A stretch of 64,000 nt of DNA, taken from NCBI GenBank assembly GCA_001899255.1, contig MKVX01000011.1, positions 186,001 to 250,000 on the forward strand, read 5' to 3'. Below are positions 36,385 to 46,027 of the stretch, piece by piece. Numbering within the stretch: position 1 is the stretch's first letter; the number at the start of each line of letters is the position of its first letter. Below the pieces are notes generated by a model. The model worked only from the letters and a program-made list of their open reading frames with translations. It made no database searches and was not told where the DNA came from. The stretch comes from Rhizobiales bacterium 62-47. Lineage in GTDB: Bacteria; Pseudomonadota; Alphaproteobacteria; Rhizobiales; Xanthobacteraceae. The translations under genes and the position numbers were made by a program.

Positions 36385-37791
36385 TCAATCGAACATGCGC
36401 CGCAACAATACCGGCAGATCGGCCTGCCCCTTGCGGGACGTCTTGCGTGCCGACTTCGGGCGTGCGGCATGGGACTTCGCCGTGGCGACAGCCTTGCCCG
36501 ACGTTGCAGGCCCCAGCGATGTCGGCGGCGGCAACGTTGCCGTACGCGATTGCGGCTTGGCTGCGTCGGATGCAGCCGCGTTCGATGGCGATGGCCCTGC
36601 TGCGGATTCAGCCTCTTCAGGTTTGGCCGGCTCGGGCTGCGCTGCATTCGGCTTGTTGCCCGCGGCTTTCGCGGCACCTGATTTCGTGGCGGCAGGCTTG
36701 GCGGCTGCGGGTTTCCCCCCGGCCCGTTTGGCGACATCCGCCGGCTGCTTGGCCATGGGTACAGGCGACAACGACACCGCAGGCGGCGCCACCGGCTGCA
36801 CCTTCAATTGTTCGACCTCCTTGGCGCTTCGATCTGGCGCGGGCTCATCGCTCTCGCTCGCCACTTCGCGAGGCGGCGCATCGTCGGGACGCGGCGCAGG
36901 CAACAACGGCGCAATCTCCGGCATCGGCTCGTAGACCGCCCATTGGCAGATGCGATAGCCGTTGCGGCGTTCGGCCAGATCGAGATGGATGTGATCTTCG
37001 TGATAGCCATCCGACCCCGGCCCCAGCACGGTGCTGAAGCGCCCGCAGACCGATCCCAGCACCTTCTCCCGCAGGTCACGCGCGACATCGCGAGCGGTCA
37101 GCGACAGCGACTGACCGTTGGCCAGCTTGAGACCGCGCACGTCGAGCGCATTCGCGCGGCCGTGTTCGGACAGTTTGGCGTTGGCGACGCGATTGCGCCC
37201 GCGGCATTCGAACGAGTCGAAGTTATCGAGTTCGCTCAGCCGCGTCGCAAGACCGGCCGCAAGCGGCGCCATGTCGGAGCGAATCCAGTCGGCAATCGCG
37301 CTTGCCATGGTGCAGCGAAGAACCGCCGCGGGCTTCACCGCGACGCGGCTGCGATCCGGCAGCACCACCGCTTCGAGCCGCACCAGGTCGTCGCCGCCGC
37401 ACGCCCCCGGTCCCTTGATCGGCGGAATGCTCGGCGCGATGGCGATGGCGTCGGTGAGCGCGAGCCGGCAGGCGCTGGGCGGTGGCGGCTCCGCCGCCGT
37501 TTCGGGCTTGGTCTCGGCCGCATCGGCCGGCTGCGCGTTATCGGCCGGCTGATCCTCACGGGACGACGCGTCGGCCGGTCGTGGACGCGGCAGCGGCACC
37601 AAAGCCGGCGAAGCTCCGCGCGGCGGCGTCCGGGCCGCGATCACCGCCCCGGTATCGACGGCCGTCCGGGCCTCGGCCAGCCCCGTCCACGCGCCGCAAA
37701 TCGCCACGAGGAAAACCGCCATTGGCCTTTGGCCGCAGGCATTTAGACGACAAGACCATTTGCGGACAGGCCGCTGCGCGCTAGACTTCAT
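36385..37791 (-). CDS. Extensin-like exported protein with a long Ala/Lys/Pro tail
   Basis: 468 residues. The signal-like helix is AVFLVAICGAWTGLAEA (from the Met at residue 24). A Pro/Ala linker precedes the extensin-like C-terminal domain at about residues 115-310. Its typical blocks are CRLALTDAIAIAPSIPPIKG, LDNFDSFECRGRNRVANAKL, SEHGRANALDVRGL and SDGYHEDHIHLDLAERRNGY; the H-x3-D and H-x-H residues fit a zinc peptidase fold like VanY/M15. The last ~150 residues are disordered and basic, with Lys-Pro-Ala-Ala units, unusual for the family. It likely acts on peptidoglycan in the periplasm. It faces the transpeptidase pair across a shared terminator. Confidence 0.85.
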   Translation of the reverse strand: MKSSAQRPVRKWSCRLNACGQRPMAVFLVAICGAWTGLAEARTAVDTGAVIAARTPPRGASPALVPLPRPRPADASSREDQPADNAQPADAAETKPETAAEPPPPSACRLALTDAIAIAPSIPPIKGPGACGGDDLVRLEAVVLPDRSRVAVKPAAVLRCTMASAIADWIRSDMAPLAAGLATRLSELDNFDSFECRGRNRVANAKLSEHGRANALDVRGLKLANGQSLSLTARDVARDLREKVLGSVCGRFSTVLGPGSDGYHEDHIHLDLAERRNGYRICQWAVYEPMPEIAPLLPAPRPDDAPPREVASESDEPAPDRSAKEVEQLKVQPVAPPAVSLSPVPMAKQPADVAKRAGGKPAAAKPAATKSGAAKAAGNKPNAAQPEPAKPEEAESAAGPSPSNAAASDAAKPQSRTATLPPPTSLGPATSGKAVATAKSHAARPKSARKTSRKGQADLPVLLRRMFD

Positions 37792-37850
37792 GCCAATCCC
37801 CGCAAGGGGGATGCAATGTACGTAAGAGACGTCTTCAGGAGGAAATTCGA

Positions 37851-39479
37851 ATGCGCGGGTTGATGCAAGACTGGCCTATGCTGACTCACCGGATCATCGA
37901 TCATGCCGCGCGTGTGCATGGCGATCGTGAAGTCGTGACGCGGTCGGTCGAGGGCCCCATCCACCGGACCAACTACCGCGAGATTCGCGCCCGCGCGCTC
38001 AAGGTTGCGCAGCGGCTGGATCGCGACGGCATCAAGCTCGGCGACCGCGTCGCCACCATTGCCTGGAACACCTGGCGCCATCTCGAAGCCTGGTACGGCA
38101 TCATGGGCATCGGCGCCATCTGTCATACCGTCAATCCACGGCTGTTTCCCGATCAGATCGCCTGGATCATCAACCATGCGGAGGACCGCATTGTGATGAC
38201 CGACCTGACCTTCATCCCGATCCTCGAAAAGATCGCAGCTAACCTGCCCAGCGTCGAGCGCTATATCGTGTTCACCGATAAAGCCCACATGCCGCAGACG
38301 ACGCTCAAGAACGCGGTCGCTTACGAGGACTGGATCGCCGAAGTCGACGGCAATTTTCAATGGAAGGAATTCGACGAAAATACCGCGGCGGCGATGTGCT
38401 ACACCTCCGGCACGACCGGCGATCCGAAGGGTGTGTTGTACTCGCATCGCTCCAACGTGCTGCATTCCATGATGGCCAACAACGGCGACGCGCTCGGCGC
38501 GACATCGAAGGATACAATGCTGCCGGTGGTGCCATTGTTCCATGCCAATAGCTGGGGCATCGCCTTCTCCGGTCCGGCGATGGGCACCAAGCTGGTGATG
38601 CCGGGTGCCAAACTCGACGGCGCTTCTGTCTATGAACTGCTCGACACCGAAAAGGTCACCTACACCGCCGGCGTGCCGACGGTATGGCTGATGCTGTTGC
38701 AGCACATGGAGAAGAACAAGCTCAGCCTGCCGAACCTCAAGGTGGTGATCTGCGGCGGCTCGGCGATGCCGCGATCGATGATCAAGGCGTTCGACGACAT
38801 GGGCATCGAAGTGCGTCACGCCTGGGGCATGACTGAAATGTCTCCGCTGGGCACCGTCGGCTCGCTGCAGGCCCAGTTCGCCAATTTGACCGGCGACGCC
38901 AAGCTCGACGTGCTGCAGATGCAGGGCTACGCGCCGTTCATGGTCGAGATGAAGATCACCGACGACGCCGGCAAGGAGTTGCCGTGGGACGGCAAGACCT
39001 TCGGCCGCCTCAAGGTGAGGGGCCCGGCGATCGCGGGATCGTACTATCGCGTCGACACCAAAATTCTCGACGAGAACGGCTACTTCGACACCGGCGACGT
39101 CGCCACCATCGACAAGTACGGTTACATGCGGATCACCGACCGCTCCAAGGACGTCATCAAGTCCGGTGGCGAATGGATCTCGTCGATCGATCTGGAGAAC
39201 CTCGCGGTCGGACATCCCAAGGTGGCGGAAGCCGCGGTGATCGGCGTGCACCATCCGAAGTGGGACGAGCGGCCGTTGCTGATCGTGCAGTTGAAGGAAG
39301 GCCAGACCGCGACGCGCGAGGAAATCCTCCAATACATGGACGGCAAGATCGCCAAGTGGTGGATGCCGGACGACGTCGCCTTCGTGAACGCGATCCCCCA
39401 CACGGCGACCGGCAAGATCCTCAAGACGTCGCTGCGCGATCAGTTCAAGGATTACAGCCTGCCGACTGCGGCAGCCTAG
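37851..39479 (+). CDS. Acyl-CoA ligase (fatty-acid/3-methylthiopropanoyl-CoA ligase type)
   Basis: 542 residues from ATG 37851 behind AGGAGG. It is an ANL-superfamily enzyme that activates an acid with ATP. Motifs are the AMP-binding [52 protein letters not shown] and [20 protein letters not shown], with the closing [15 protein letters not shown]ys. It resembles DmdB-like 3-methylthiopropanoyl-CoA ligases and medium-chain ligases. It is cytoplasmic and followed by a strong terminator. Confidence 0.9.
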   Translation: MRGLMQDWPMLTHRIIDHAARVHGDREVVTRSVEGPIHRTNYREIRARALKVAQRLDRDGIKLGDRVATIAWNTWRHLEAWYGIMGIGAICHTVNPRLFPDQIAWIINHAEDRIVMTDLTFIPILEKIAANLPSVERYIVFTDKAHMPQTTLKNAVAYEDWIAEVDGNFQWKEFDENTAAAMCYTSGTTGDPKGVLYSHRSNVLHSMMANNGDALGATSKDTMLPVVPLFHANSWGIAFSGPAMGTKLVMPGAKLDGASVYELLDTEKVTYTAGVPTVWLMLLQHMEKNKLSLPNLKVVICGGSAMPRSMIKAFDDMGIEVRHAWGMTEMSPLGTVGSLQAQFANLTGDAKLDVLQMQGYAPFMVEMKITDDAGKELPWDGKTFGRLKVRGPAIAGSYYRVDTKILDENGYFDTGDVATIDKYGYMRITDRSKDVIKSGGEWISSIDLENLAVGHPKVAEAAVIGVHHPKWDERPLLIVQLKEGQTATREEILQYMDGKIAKWWMPDDVAFVNAIPHTATGKILKTSLRDQFKDYSLPTAAA

Positions 39480-39501
39480 TCCGCAACGATGCCATCAAGA
39501 C

Positions 39502-39533
39502 AATGCCCGGGCCAATCGGCCCGGGCATTTTTT
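39502..39533 (+). terminator. Intrinsic terminator of the acyl-CoA ligase gene
   Basis: AATGCCCGGGCC, loop AATC, GGCCCGGGCATT, then TTTT. The 12-base stem is perfect and lies 22 bases after the stop codon. Confidence 0.92.
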
Positions 39534-39610
39534 CGGGCGCAACGCCCCACGTTTCAGCCGCCGGCGCTGACGCGCGCCGAGACTGGCGTTTCGCCGCCGC
39601 GAGAAATGCG

Positions 39611-39685
39611 CTAGTGGTCCGATTCTAGCATTTGCACAGCGTCTCAGCAGGCCTTTCGCAAAGGTTAGAATCTAAGGACCACTAG
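39611..39685. repeat. Inverted-repeat element, family F, first hairpin
   Basis: CTAGTGGTCC at the left end and GGACCACTAG at the right end are exact reverse complements; next to them GATTCTAGCA and GGTTAGAATCT also pair. It may be an excision scar or a small non-autonomous element. Confidence 0.65.
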
Positions 39686-39700
39686 CAAGTATTGACTTCT

Positions 39701-39775
39701 AGTGGGGCTTTGGATTTGACATTCGCCTCCCAGACCCGCGGTAAGGTGGGCAGCGAGTGTCAAATCCGCTCCACT
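39701..39775. repeat. Inverted-repeat element, family F, second hairpin
   Basis: AGTGG...GGATTTGACATTCGC pairs with GCGAGTGTCAAATCC...CCACT across a 26-base centre. It lies 15 bases from the first hairpin and just before the DUF1499 gene. Confidence 0.6.
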
Positions 39776-39806
39776 AAGTCATTTACCGCCGCCACTGGAC
39801 ACCTTG

Positions 39807-40652
39807 ATGACGCGCAGATTTTTTGCCCCCTATCAATCCGAGCCGTATTCGGCGCTCGCAACCTGGGCGCGGCGGCTGGCGGTGTTTGCGGCGGTGACGG
39901 CCATCGTGTCGGTGATCATCGTCCGCTTCGGATTCCTCGAAGTGCGTCCGGCACTGGCGACATTCTTCGGCGCACTGGCCTGCGCCGGTCTGTCCATTCT
40001 CGTGTCGTTCGCGGCTTTCGCGGCGATCTGGCAGAATGGCTCGCGCGGCATGGGCCGCATTCTGGCCGCGCTGTCAATCAACGTGCTGGTGTTGGCCTAT
40101 CCGGCCTACCTTGCCTACAAGTATCACCAGTCGCCGGCGATCTACGACATCACCACCGATCCCATCGATCCGCCGCGCTTCGATGCGCTGGCGCGGCTGC
40201 GCGCCAGCGAGGGCAGCAACACCGCGGTCTATGCCGGCCTCTATTCCGCCGAGCAGCAACGCACCGCCTATCCCAATATCGAGCCGGTGCAGCTCGATGT
40301 GCCGGTGCAGCGCGCCTACGACGCGACGCTGCGTTTCGTGACGCGGCGGAAGTGGCGCATCGTCGACGCCAGGCCGCCGCAGCCGCCACGCCGCGAAGGC
40401 CATATCGAAGCGGTGGCGCGCACGCCGGTGATGGGTTTCCGCGAAGACGTGGCGATCCGCGTCTTGCCGGACGGCACCGGCTCCCGCGTCGATATCCGCT
40501 CGTCGTCGCGCTATTTCGAAAGCGATCTCGGCAGCAACGCCGCACGGATCGCCAGCCTGATCGAAGACCTCAACGGTGTTGCCGACGACAACGTCGCGCC
40601 GAAACGGCCGCCGCCCCCGGCCAAGGTTCAGGCCAAGGGCGCGAAGAAATAA
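39807..40652 (+). CDS. DUF1499 domain membrane protein
   Basis: 281 residues. Three hydrophobic segments lie in the first 110 residues (LAVFAAVTAIVSVIIVRFGF, TFFGALACAGLSILVSFAAF, LAALSINVLVLAYPAYLAY). The DUF1499 domain follows (DITTDPIDPPRFDALARLRA, RKWRIVDARPPQP, GHIEAVARTPVMGFREDVAI, RIASLIEDLNGV). ATG 39807 is chosen over an upstream TTG. Its function is not known; the domain may bind a small ligand in the periplasm. Confidence 0.85.
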   Translation: MTRRFFAPYQSEPYSALATWARRLAVFAAVTAIVSVIIVRFGFLEVRPALATFFGALACAGLSILVSFAAFAAIWQNGSRGMGRILAALSINVLVLAYPAYLAYKYHQSPAIYDITTDPIDPPRFDALARLRASEGSNTAVYAGLYSAEQQRTAYPNIEPVQLDVPVQRAYDATLRFVTRRKWRIVDARPPQPPRREGHIEAVARTPVMGFREDVAIRVLPDGTGSRVDIRSSSRYFESDLGSNAARIASLIEDLNGVADDNVAPKRPPPPAKVQAKGAKK

Positions 40653-40704
40653 ACCCGTCGATATCGTCAAGCTACGCGACACGGAGTGGCGCGCGCATCA
40701 ATGG

Positions 40705-41628
40705 TCACGCCAGCCGATAGCTGCCGCCGATCACCGGATCGCCATCGGTGATGACGATGCCGCGCGCGACGAGATCCTCCAGATGCGCCAGCACGGAATA
40801 GCCGGCGGCACCGGCGAGACGCGGATCGATGCCGATATAGATCGCGCGCACCATGGTCGGGATATCGGTTTCGCCTTTTGCCAGCCGGTGCAGGATCGAA
40901 GCTTCGCGGGCCTGCCGGTGCCGGATCAGGAAGCGCGCGAACCGCGGCGCATCGGGAACCTCCGGACCATGCCCGGAGAAGTAAAGTTGCTCGTCGCGCG
41001 CGGCGAGTTTGTGCAGCGACGCCATGTACTCGATCATCGAACCATCGGGCGGCACGACGACCGAGCTCGACCACCCCATGACGTGATCGCCGACGAAATT
41101 GACGCCGCGCTCCGGCCACGCGAAAGCAATATGGTTGGCGGTGTGGCCCGGCGTCGCCACCACTTCGAGCGCCCAACCGGAGCCCGAAATGATCTCGCCG
41201 TCTCGCACCGTGATATCTGGCTTGAAATCGCGGTCGGCGCCGGCCTCCGACGACATCTTCTCGCTGTCGTAATACGGCCGGGCCGCGCGATGCTCGCCTT
41301 CGGCATAGATCGGCGCGCCGGTGGCCGCCTTGATCCGCGCGGCGTTCGGCGAATGGTCGCGATGGGTGTGGGTGACCAGAATATGCGTCACGGTTTCGCC
41401 GCGCACCGCATCGAGCAGCGCCTTGGCGTGGGCTTCGTCATCCGGACCGGGATCGATGATCGCCACCTTGCCGCGACCGACGATGTAACTCACCGTGCCG
41501 CTCATCGTCATCGGCGAGGGATTGTCGCACAACACGCGCCGCACGCCGGGCACGACTTCCTCGACGACGCCGGGCTTGAGCGGAAAATGGCGGTTGAACG
41601 GGATGTCTTCGTTATCGCGGTCGGTCAT
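40705..41628 (-). CDS. MBL-fold metallo-hydrolase (glyoxalase II/LACTB2-like)
   Basis: 307 residues from ATG 41628. Zinc ligands are in LVTHTHRDHSPNAARIKAAT (HxHxDH) and VVATPGHTANHIAFAW, with FVGDHVMGWSSSVVV and LYFSGHGPEVPDAP. The C-terminal winged-helix-like tail (YSVLAHLEDLVARGIVITDG) matches the LACTB2 subgroup, which includes endoribonucleases and thioester hydrolases. The upstream in-frame Met codons are less likely starts. The product is cytoplasmic. Confidence 0.86.
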   Translation of the reverse strand: MTDRDNEDIPFNRHFPLKPGVVEEVVPGVRRVLCDNPSPMTMSGTVSYIVGRGKVAIIDPGPDDEAHAKALLDAVRGETVTHILVTHTHRDHSPNAARIKAATGAPIYAEGEHRAARPYYDSEKMSSEAGADRDFKPDITVRDGEIISGSGWALEVVATPGHTANHIAFAWPERGVNFVGDHVMGWSSSVVVPPDGSMIEYMASLHKLAARDEQLYFSGHGPEVPDAPRFARFLIRHRQAREASILHRLAKGETDIPTMVRAIYIGIDPRLAGAAGYSVLAHLEDLVARGIVITDGDPVIGGSYRLA

Positions 41629-41646
41629 GGCGAAGTCCGGGGCTGT

Positions 41647-41747
41647 CGTCATCCTGAGGTGCGAGCGCATGCGAGCCTCGAAGGATGACATTCGATTGGC
41701 GCCATCCTTCGAGACGCCGCGCAAACGCGCGGCTCCTCAGGATGACG
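41647..41747. repeat. Palindromic intergenic repeat, family B
   Basis: CGTCATCCTGAGGTGCGAGC...GAGCCTCGAAGGATGA then CATCCTTCGAGACGC...CTCCTCAGGATGACG. It matches the element at 27173-27278 in outline. Confidence 0.75.
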
Positions 41748-41759
41748 GCATTCATCGAC

Positions 41760-42974
41760 TCACGAAAACGCCTGAATGCCGGTGATGGCGCGGCCGAGGA
41801 TCAGCGCATGAACGTCGTGCGTGCCCTCGTAAGTGTTGACGGTTTCGAGGTTCTGGGCGTGGCGCATCACGTGATACTCGATCTGGATGCCGTTGCCGCC
41901 GTGCATGTCGCGCGCCATGCGGGCGATGTCGAGCGCCTTGCCGCAATTGTTGCGCTTCATGATCGAGATCATCTCCGGCGCCATCTTGCCTTCGTCCATC
42001 AAGCGGCCGACGCGCAGCGAACCTTGCAGGCCGAGCGCGATCTCGGTTTCCATGTCGGCCAATTTCTTCTGCACCAGTTGCGTCGCCGCCAGCGGCCGAT
42101 TGAACTGCTTGCGGTCCAGCGTGTACTGCCGCGCGCGATGCATGCAATCTTCCGCCGCACCCATCGCGCCCCACGAGATGCCGTAGCGCGCGCGGTTGAG
42201 GCAGCCGAACGGCCCCTTGAGACCCGAAACGTTGGGCAGCAGATTTTCTTCCGGCACCACGACGCCATCCATGACGATCTCGCCGGTGATCGAGGCGCGC
42301 AGCGACAGCTTGCCGCCGACCTTCGGCGCCGAGAGGCCCTTCATGTCCTTCTCGAGAATGAAGCCGCGGATCTGGTTGTCGTGCGCGGCCGACTTGGCCC
42401 ACACCACGAACACGTCGGCGATCGGCGCGTTGGAAATCCACATCTTGGAACCGGTCAGCCGATAGCCGTCCGCGACCTTCTCGGCGCGCGTCTTCATGCC
42501 GCCGGGATCGGAGCCGGCATCCGGCTCGGTGAGACCGAAGCAGCCGACCCACTCGCCGCTCGCCAGTTTCGGCAGGTACTTCTTGCGCTGGTTGTCGTCG
42601 CCGTAAGCGTAGATCGGATACATCACCAGCGACGACTGCACCGAGTTCATCGACCGATAGCCGGAATCGACCCGCTCGATCTCGCGCGCCACCAAGCCAT
42701 AAGCCACGTAGCTGGCGTTGGCGCAGCCATATTCCTCCGGCAGCGTGACGCCGATCAGGCCGAGCTCACCCATCTCGTTGAAGATCTCGCGATCGGTCTT
42801 CTCCTCGAGATAGGCCTTGGTCACCCGCGGCAACAGCTTGTCCTGTGCATAGGCGCGTGCGGTGTCGCGGATCATCCGCTCGTCTTCGGTGAGCTGATCG
42901 TCGAGCAGGAACGCATCGTCCCACTTGAAACTCACCGGAGCCGGCTTGTCCTTGGCTTGCGCACGCGCACTCAT
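41760..42974 (-). CDS. gcdH: Glutaryl-CoA dehydrogenase-like acyl-CoA dehydrogenase
   Basis: 404 residues from ATG 42974 after AAGGAAC. The FAD enzyme has [57 protein letters not shown] and the catalytic Glu in [20 protein letters not shown]. The sequence pattern and length match GcdH, which oxidatively decarboxylates glutaryl-CoA to crotonyl-CoA in lysine/tryptophan and benzoate catabolism. Other short-chain acyl-CoA substrates are possible. It is alone on this strand. Confidence 0.88.
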   Translation of the reverse strand: MSARAQAKDKPAPVSFKWDDAFLLDDQLTEDERMIRDTARAYAQDKLLPRVTKAYLEEKTDREIFNEMGELGLIGVTLPEEYGCANASYVAYGLVAREIERVDSGYRSMNSVQSSLVMYPIYAYGDDNQRKKYLPKLASGEWVGCFGLTEPDAGSDPGGMKTRAEKVADGYRLTGSKMWISNAPIADVFVVWAKSAAHDNQIRGFILEKDMKGLSAPKVGGKLSLRASITGEIVMDGVVVPEENLLPNVSGLKGPFGCLNRARYGISWGAMGAAEDCMHRARQYTLDRKQFNRPLAATQLVQKKLADMETEIALGLQGSLRVGRLMDEGKMAPEMISIMKRNNCGKALDIARMARDMHGGNGIQIEYHVMRHAQNLETVNTYEGTHDVHALILGRAITGIQAFS

Positions 42975-43036
42975 GGCAGTTCCTTTCAGATCGCTGCCGC
43001 GCAGGCACATGCGGCGACGGCAGGTTAAATCTTTGA

Positions 43037-44116
43037 CTATTGGCCTTCAAGGTGTTCGTTGGAAACGATCTCGATGCCGAAACCGGACAAGCCCTTGTAG
43101 TCATGCGCCGACGATGTCAGGTGGCGGATCGATGTGACGCCCAGATCGCGCAGGATCTGCGCGCCGACGCCGACTTCGCGCCATTGCCGATTGCGGTCGG
43201 CTTCGGCCGATTTGGGCTGATCGATCGGCGCTACCGGCACGCCCGCCGCGCCATCGCGCAGATAGACCAGCACGCCGCTGCCGCATTTCTTGAAATGATT
43301 CAGCACCGCCTGCATGCGCTCCGAGCCGGTGAAAATATCGCGGACGATATTCGGCTTGTGAAAGCGCGTCAGCACGTTCTTGCCGTCGCCAAGGTTGCCA
43401 TAGACGAAAGCCGCGTGGGCAATGCTGTCGAACGGCGACCGATAGGCGTAGCCTTGCAGCACGCCGATCGGGCTATCCACCGTGAACGTCGAGACGCGCT
43501 CGATCAGCTTCTCGCGCGCCTGCCGGTAGGCGATCATATCGGCAATGGTGACATGCTTGAGCTTGTGCGTGGCGGCGAAGCGCGCCACCTGCTCGCCCTT
43601 GGTCACGGTGCCGTCGTCATTCATCAGCTCGCTGATGACGCCGACCGGCGGCAAGCCCGCCAGCTTGCAGAGGTCGACGGCAGCCTCGGTATGCCCGGAG
43701 CGCAGCAGCACGCCACCGTCGCGCGCGATCAGCGGAAAGATATGGCCGGGCCGCGCGAAATCATTAGCACCCGCGTTGGGATTAGCCAGCGCACGGCAGC
43801 ACGAGGCGCGCTCGTCGGCGGAAATGCCCGTGCCGCCATCGGGCTTGTAGTCGATCGACACCGTGAATGCGGTGGTGTGGTTGGAATCGTTGTGCGCCAC
43901 CATCGGATCGAGCCGCAGCCGCCGCGCATCCTCGGTGGTGATCGGCGCGCAGACGATGCCCGACGTGTGCCGAATGATGAAGGCCATCTTCTCGGCGGTG
44001 CAAAGCGAGGCCGCGACGATCAGATCGCCCTCCCCCTCGCGATCGTCGTCATCGGTCACGACGACGATCTCGCCATTGGCGAATGCCTGCAAAACTTCGG
44101 GAATGGAGTGAGCCAT
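43037..44116 (-). CDS. ribB: 3,4-dihydroxy-2-butanone 4-phosphate synthase with degenerate GTP cyclohydrolase II domain (RibBX type)
   Basis: 359 residues from ATG 44116. The N-terminal DHBP synthase domain is complete: [69 protein letters not shown]. The C-terminal part (from about 215) has the GTP cyclohydrolase II fold outline, but the Cys zinc cluster and the usual catalytic block are missing ([20 protein letters not shown] and [14 protein letters not shown]). Such fused proteins with an inactive second domain are known from alphaproteobacteria as RibBX. It makes the four-carbon precursor for riboflavin. A separate ribA is expected elsewhere. Confidence 0.9.
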   Translation of the reverse strand: MAHSIPEVLQAFANGEIVVVTDDDDREGEGDLIVAASLCTAEKMAFIIRHTSGIVCAPITTEDARRLRLDPMVAHNDSNHTTAFTVSIDYKPDGGTGISADERASCCRALANPNAGANDFARPGHIFPLIARDGGVLLRSGHTEAAVDLCKLAGLPPVGVISELMNDDGTVTKGEQVARFAATHKLKHVTIADMIAYRQAREKLIERVSTFTVDSPIGVLQGYAYRSPFDSIAHAAFVYGNLGDGKNVLTRFHKPNIVRDIFTGSERMQAVLNHFKKCGSGVLVYLRDGAAGVPVAPIDQPKSAEADRNRQWREVGVGAQILRDLGVTSIRHLTSSAHDYKGLSGFGIEIVSNEHLEGQ

Positions 44117-44211
44117 TGAACGCAAACCTCGGAGCTGGTGATGATGATATGGCGCAGAGCGTGCTGCTGTGCAACTCCCTGCCAGGCGTATGCCATGACC
44201 CGGAATTTAGC

Positions 44212-45939
44212 TTAAGGAAGCACTTCGCGGCGCTCGGCCAGGAGAAGATCGATTTCGCTGCGCTTCTCGCTCAACAGGCCCTTGTCCACGGCGTCGATTA
44301 CCTTGAACAGCTCCTGCGCATCGGTCACGCGCGGCACCGTCACATAGTCGGCGCCCGCCATATACAGGTCGGCGACGGTGGCCAGCATGTCGGCGGTGGC
44401 CACGATCTTCGCGGTTTCATTCAACGTCCGCACGTGGCGCACCAGCTTCTCGTTATCGGCCCCCTTGAGCAGCGCATCGGGCACGCTGAGAATGATGATC
44501 TCGGCACCGCCGATTCCGGCATGCACCAGCGTATCGACATTGCTGATGTCACCATAGATGACGTGCACTCCGCGATCCGCAAGATTGCGGAACACGTTGG
44601 GGTTGAAATCGACCACGGTGATATGGTCGAGCAGCGATTTGTCCTGCCGCTCGATCTCGCTCAGCAGCGCGCTGGCGGCGCGGAAGAAGCCGAGAATGAC
44701 GATGCGCCGCGCGACGCCATGGCCTTGGGCGTGATCGGCCGCAACCTCGCCGCCGTGATCGAGATCGCGTAAGCCGAGGCGCTTGAGCACCGGGATGGTA
44801 GCGCGGGTGATCTGGTCGCTGCGCGAAATCGCAAATGTCGACAGCACGGCGAGAATGACGAAGGCGAAAGACGCGGCGTTGGCGGTTTCCGTGGTGAGAT
44901 GCTTGGCGGCAACGCCGGTTTGAATCACCACCAGCGAGAACTCGCTGATCTGCGCCAGATTGATCGCCGGCAGCAGGCTGGCGCGCAGCCCCTGCCGCAG
45001 CAGATAGAGCGGCAGGAAGGTCGTGAGCAGCCGGCTCACCACGGTGAACACGGCGATCACCAGCGCCAGACCCATCACCGAACTGCTCGGCACCGGAATG
45101 GTCATGCCGAGCGCGACGAAGAACAGGGTGATGAAGAAGTCCCGCAACGTGGTGACTTTGGCGGTCACGTCCAGTGCATAAGGAAAGGTGGAGAGCGACA
45201 CGCCGGCCACCAGCGACCCCATCTCGCGCGACAAGTGCAACCGCTCGGCGACCTCGCCGATCAGAAAGCACCACGCCAGCGCGCCAAGCAACACCAGCTC
45301 GGGCCGGCGTGCGATGGAGTGAAACAGCTTCGGCAAGACGTAGCGGCTGAGAATCCAGGCGGTCGCGACCAGCACGCCGACGCGCACGATGGACAGCAGG
45401 ATGACGCTGACCTGGAGTTCGCTGAGGCTGGGCTGCACCGCCAGAAACAGAATGGCGAAGATATCCTGCAGCACCAGCACGCCGAGCGTGATGCGCCCCG
45501 GCAAAGTATCGAGCTCGCGCTTCTCGTACAGCACCTTGACGATGATGACCGTGCTGCTCAGGGCGCAGGCGATGCAGAGGTAAAGGGCATCGAAACGTCC
45601 CGCCCCCAGTCCCAGCCCGATCGCCATGAAGAACAGCAAGCCGAGGAGGCAGCCGCCGATCAACTGCCCGGCGCCGGCGAACAGGATGACGCGACCGGCG
45701 CGCACGATCTTCTTCAGGTCGATTTCCAGCCCGATCATGAACAGCATGAAGATCAGGCCGAGTTCGGAGATGGTCGCAATGGATTGATCCGACCTGACCC
45801 AGCCGATTCCGAACGGCCCGATGATGAACCCGCCGACGAGATAGGCGAGGATCAGCGGCTGCCGGAAGAAATGCGCCAGCAGCCCGAACATCCAGGCGAA
45901 CAGAATGCTCAGTGTGATATCGCGAATAAGATCGTGCAT
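44212..45939 (-). CDS. CPA2-family monovalent cation:proton antiporter with TrkA-N domain
   Basis: 575 residues. About 12 membrane segments fill residues 1-385 (for example SILFAWMFGLLAHFFRQPLI, ISELGLIFMLFMIGLEIDLK, NLAQISEFSLVVIQTGV). The cytoplasmic C-terminal part is an RCK/TrkA-N nucleotide-binding domain (RIVILGFFRAASALLSEIER, VVDFNPNVFRNLADRGVHVI, YGDISNVDTLVHAGIGGAEI). The layout is that of YbaL/KefB-like K+/H+ or Na+/H+ exchangers. It controls pH and ion balance at the inner membrane. Ion choice is not clear from sequence. Confidence 0.9.
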   Translation of the reverse strand: MHDLIRDITLSILFAWMFGLLAHFFRQPLILAYLVGGFIIGPFGIGWVRSDQSIATISELGLIFMLFMIGLEIDLKKIVRAGRVILFAGAGQLIGGCLLGLLFFMAIGLGLGAGRFDALYLCIACALSSTVIIVKVLYEKRELDTLPGRITLGVLVLQDIFAILFLAVQPSLSELQVSVILLSIVRVGVLVATAWILSRYVLPKLFHSIARRPELVLLGALAWCFLIGEVAERLHLSREMGSLVAGVSLSTFPYALDVTAKVTTLRDFFITLFFVALGMTIPVPSSSVMGLALVIAVFTVVSRLLTTFLPLYLLRQGLRASLLPAINLAQISEFSLVVIQTGVAAKHLTTETANAASFAFVILAVLSTFAISRSDQITRATIPVLKRLGLRDLDHGGEVAADHAQGHGVARRIVILGFFRAASALLSEIERQDKSLLDHITVVDFNPNVFRNLADRGVHVIYGDISNVDTLVHAGIGGAEIIILSVPDALLKGADNEKLVRHVRTLNETAKIVATADMLATVADLYMAGADYVTVPRVTDAQELFKVIDAVDKGLLSEKRSEIDLLLAERREVLP

Positions 45940-46027
45940 GCCCTGCCAACGCGCGGTTGCGCCGGGCGTAACCTAAACGCCGGACCTCTCTCGTTAAAGT
46001 ATTAATTCCGCCATGCAGCAACAAAGC

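Noticed and set aside
37788..39401. 537-codon minus-strand frame opposite the acyl-CoA ligase
   Set aside because: Antisense shadow; the ligase motifs and AGGAGG site support the plus strand.
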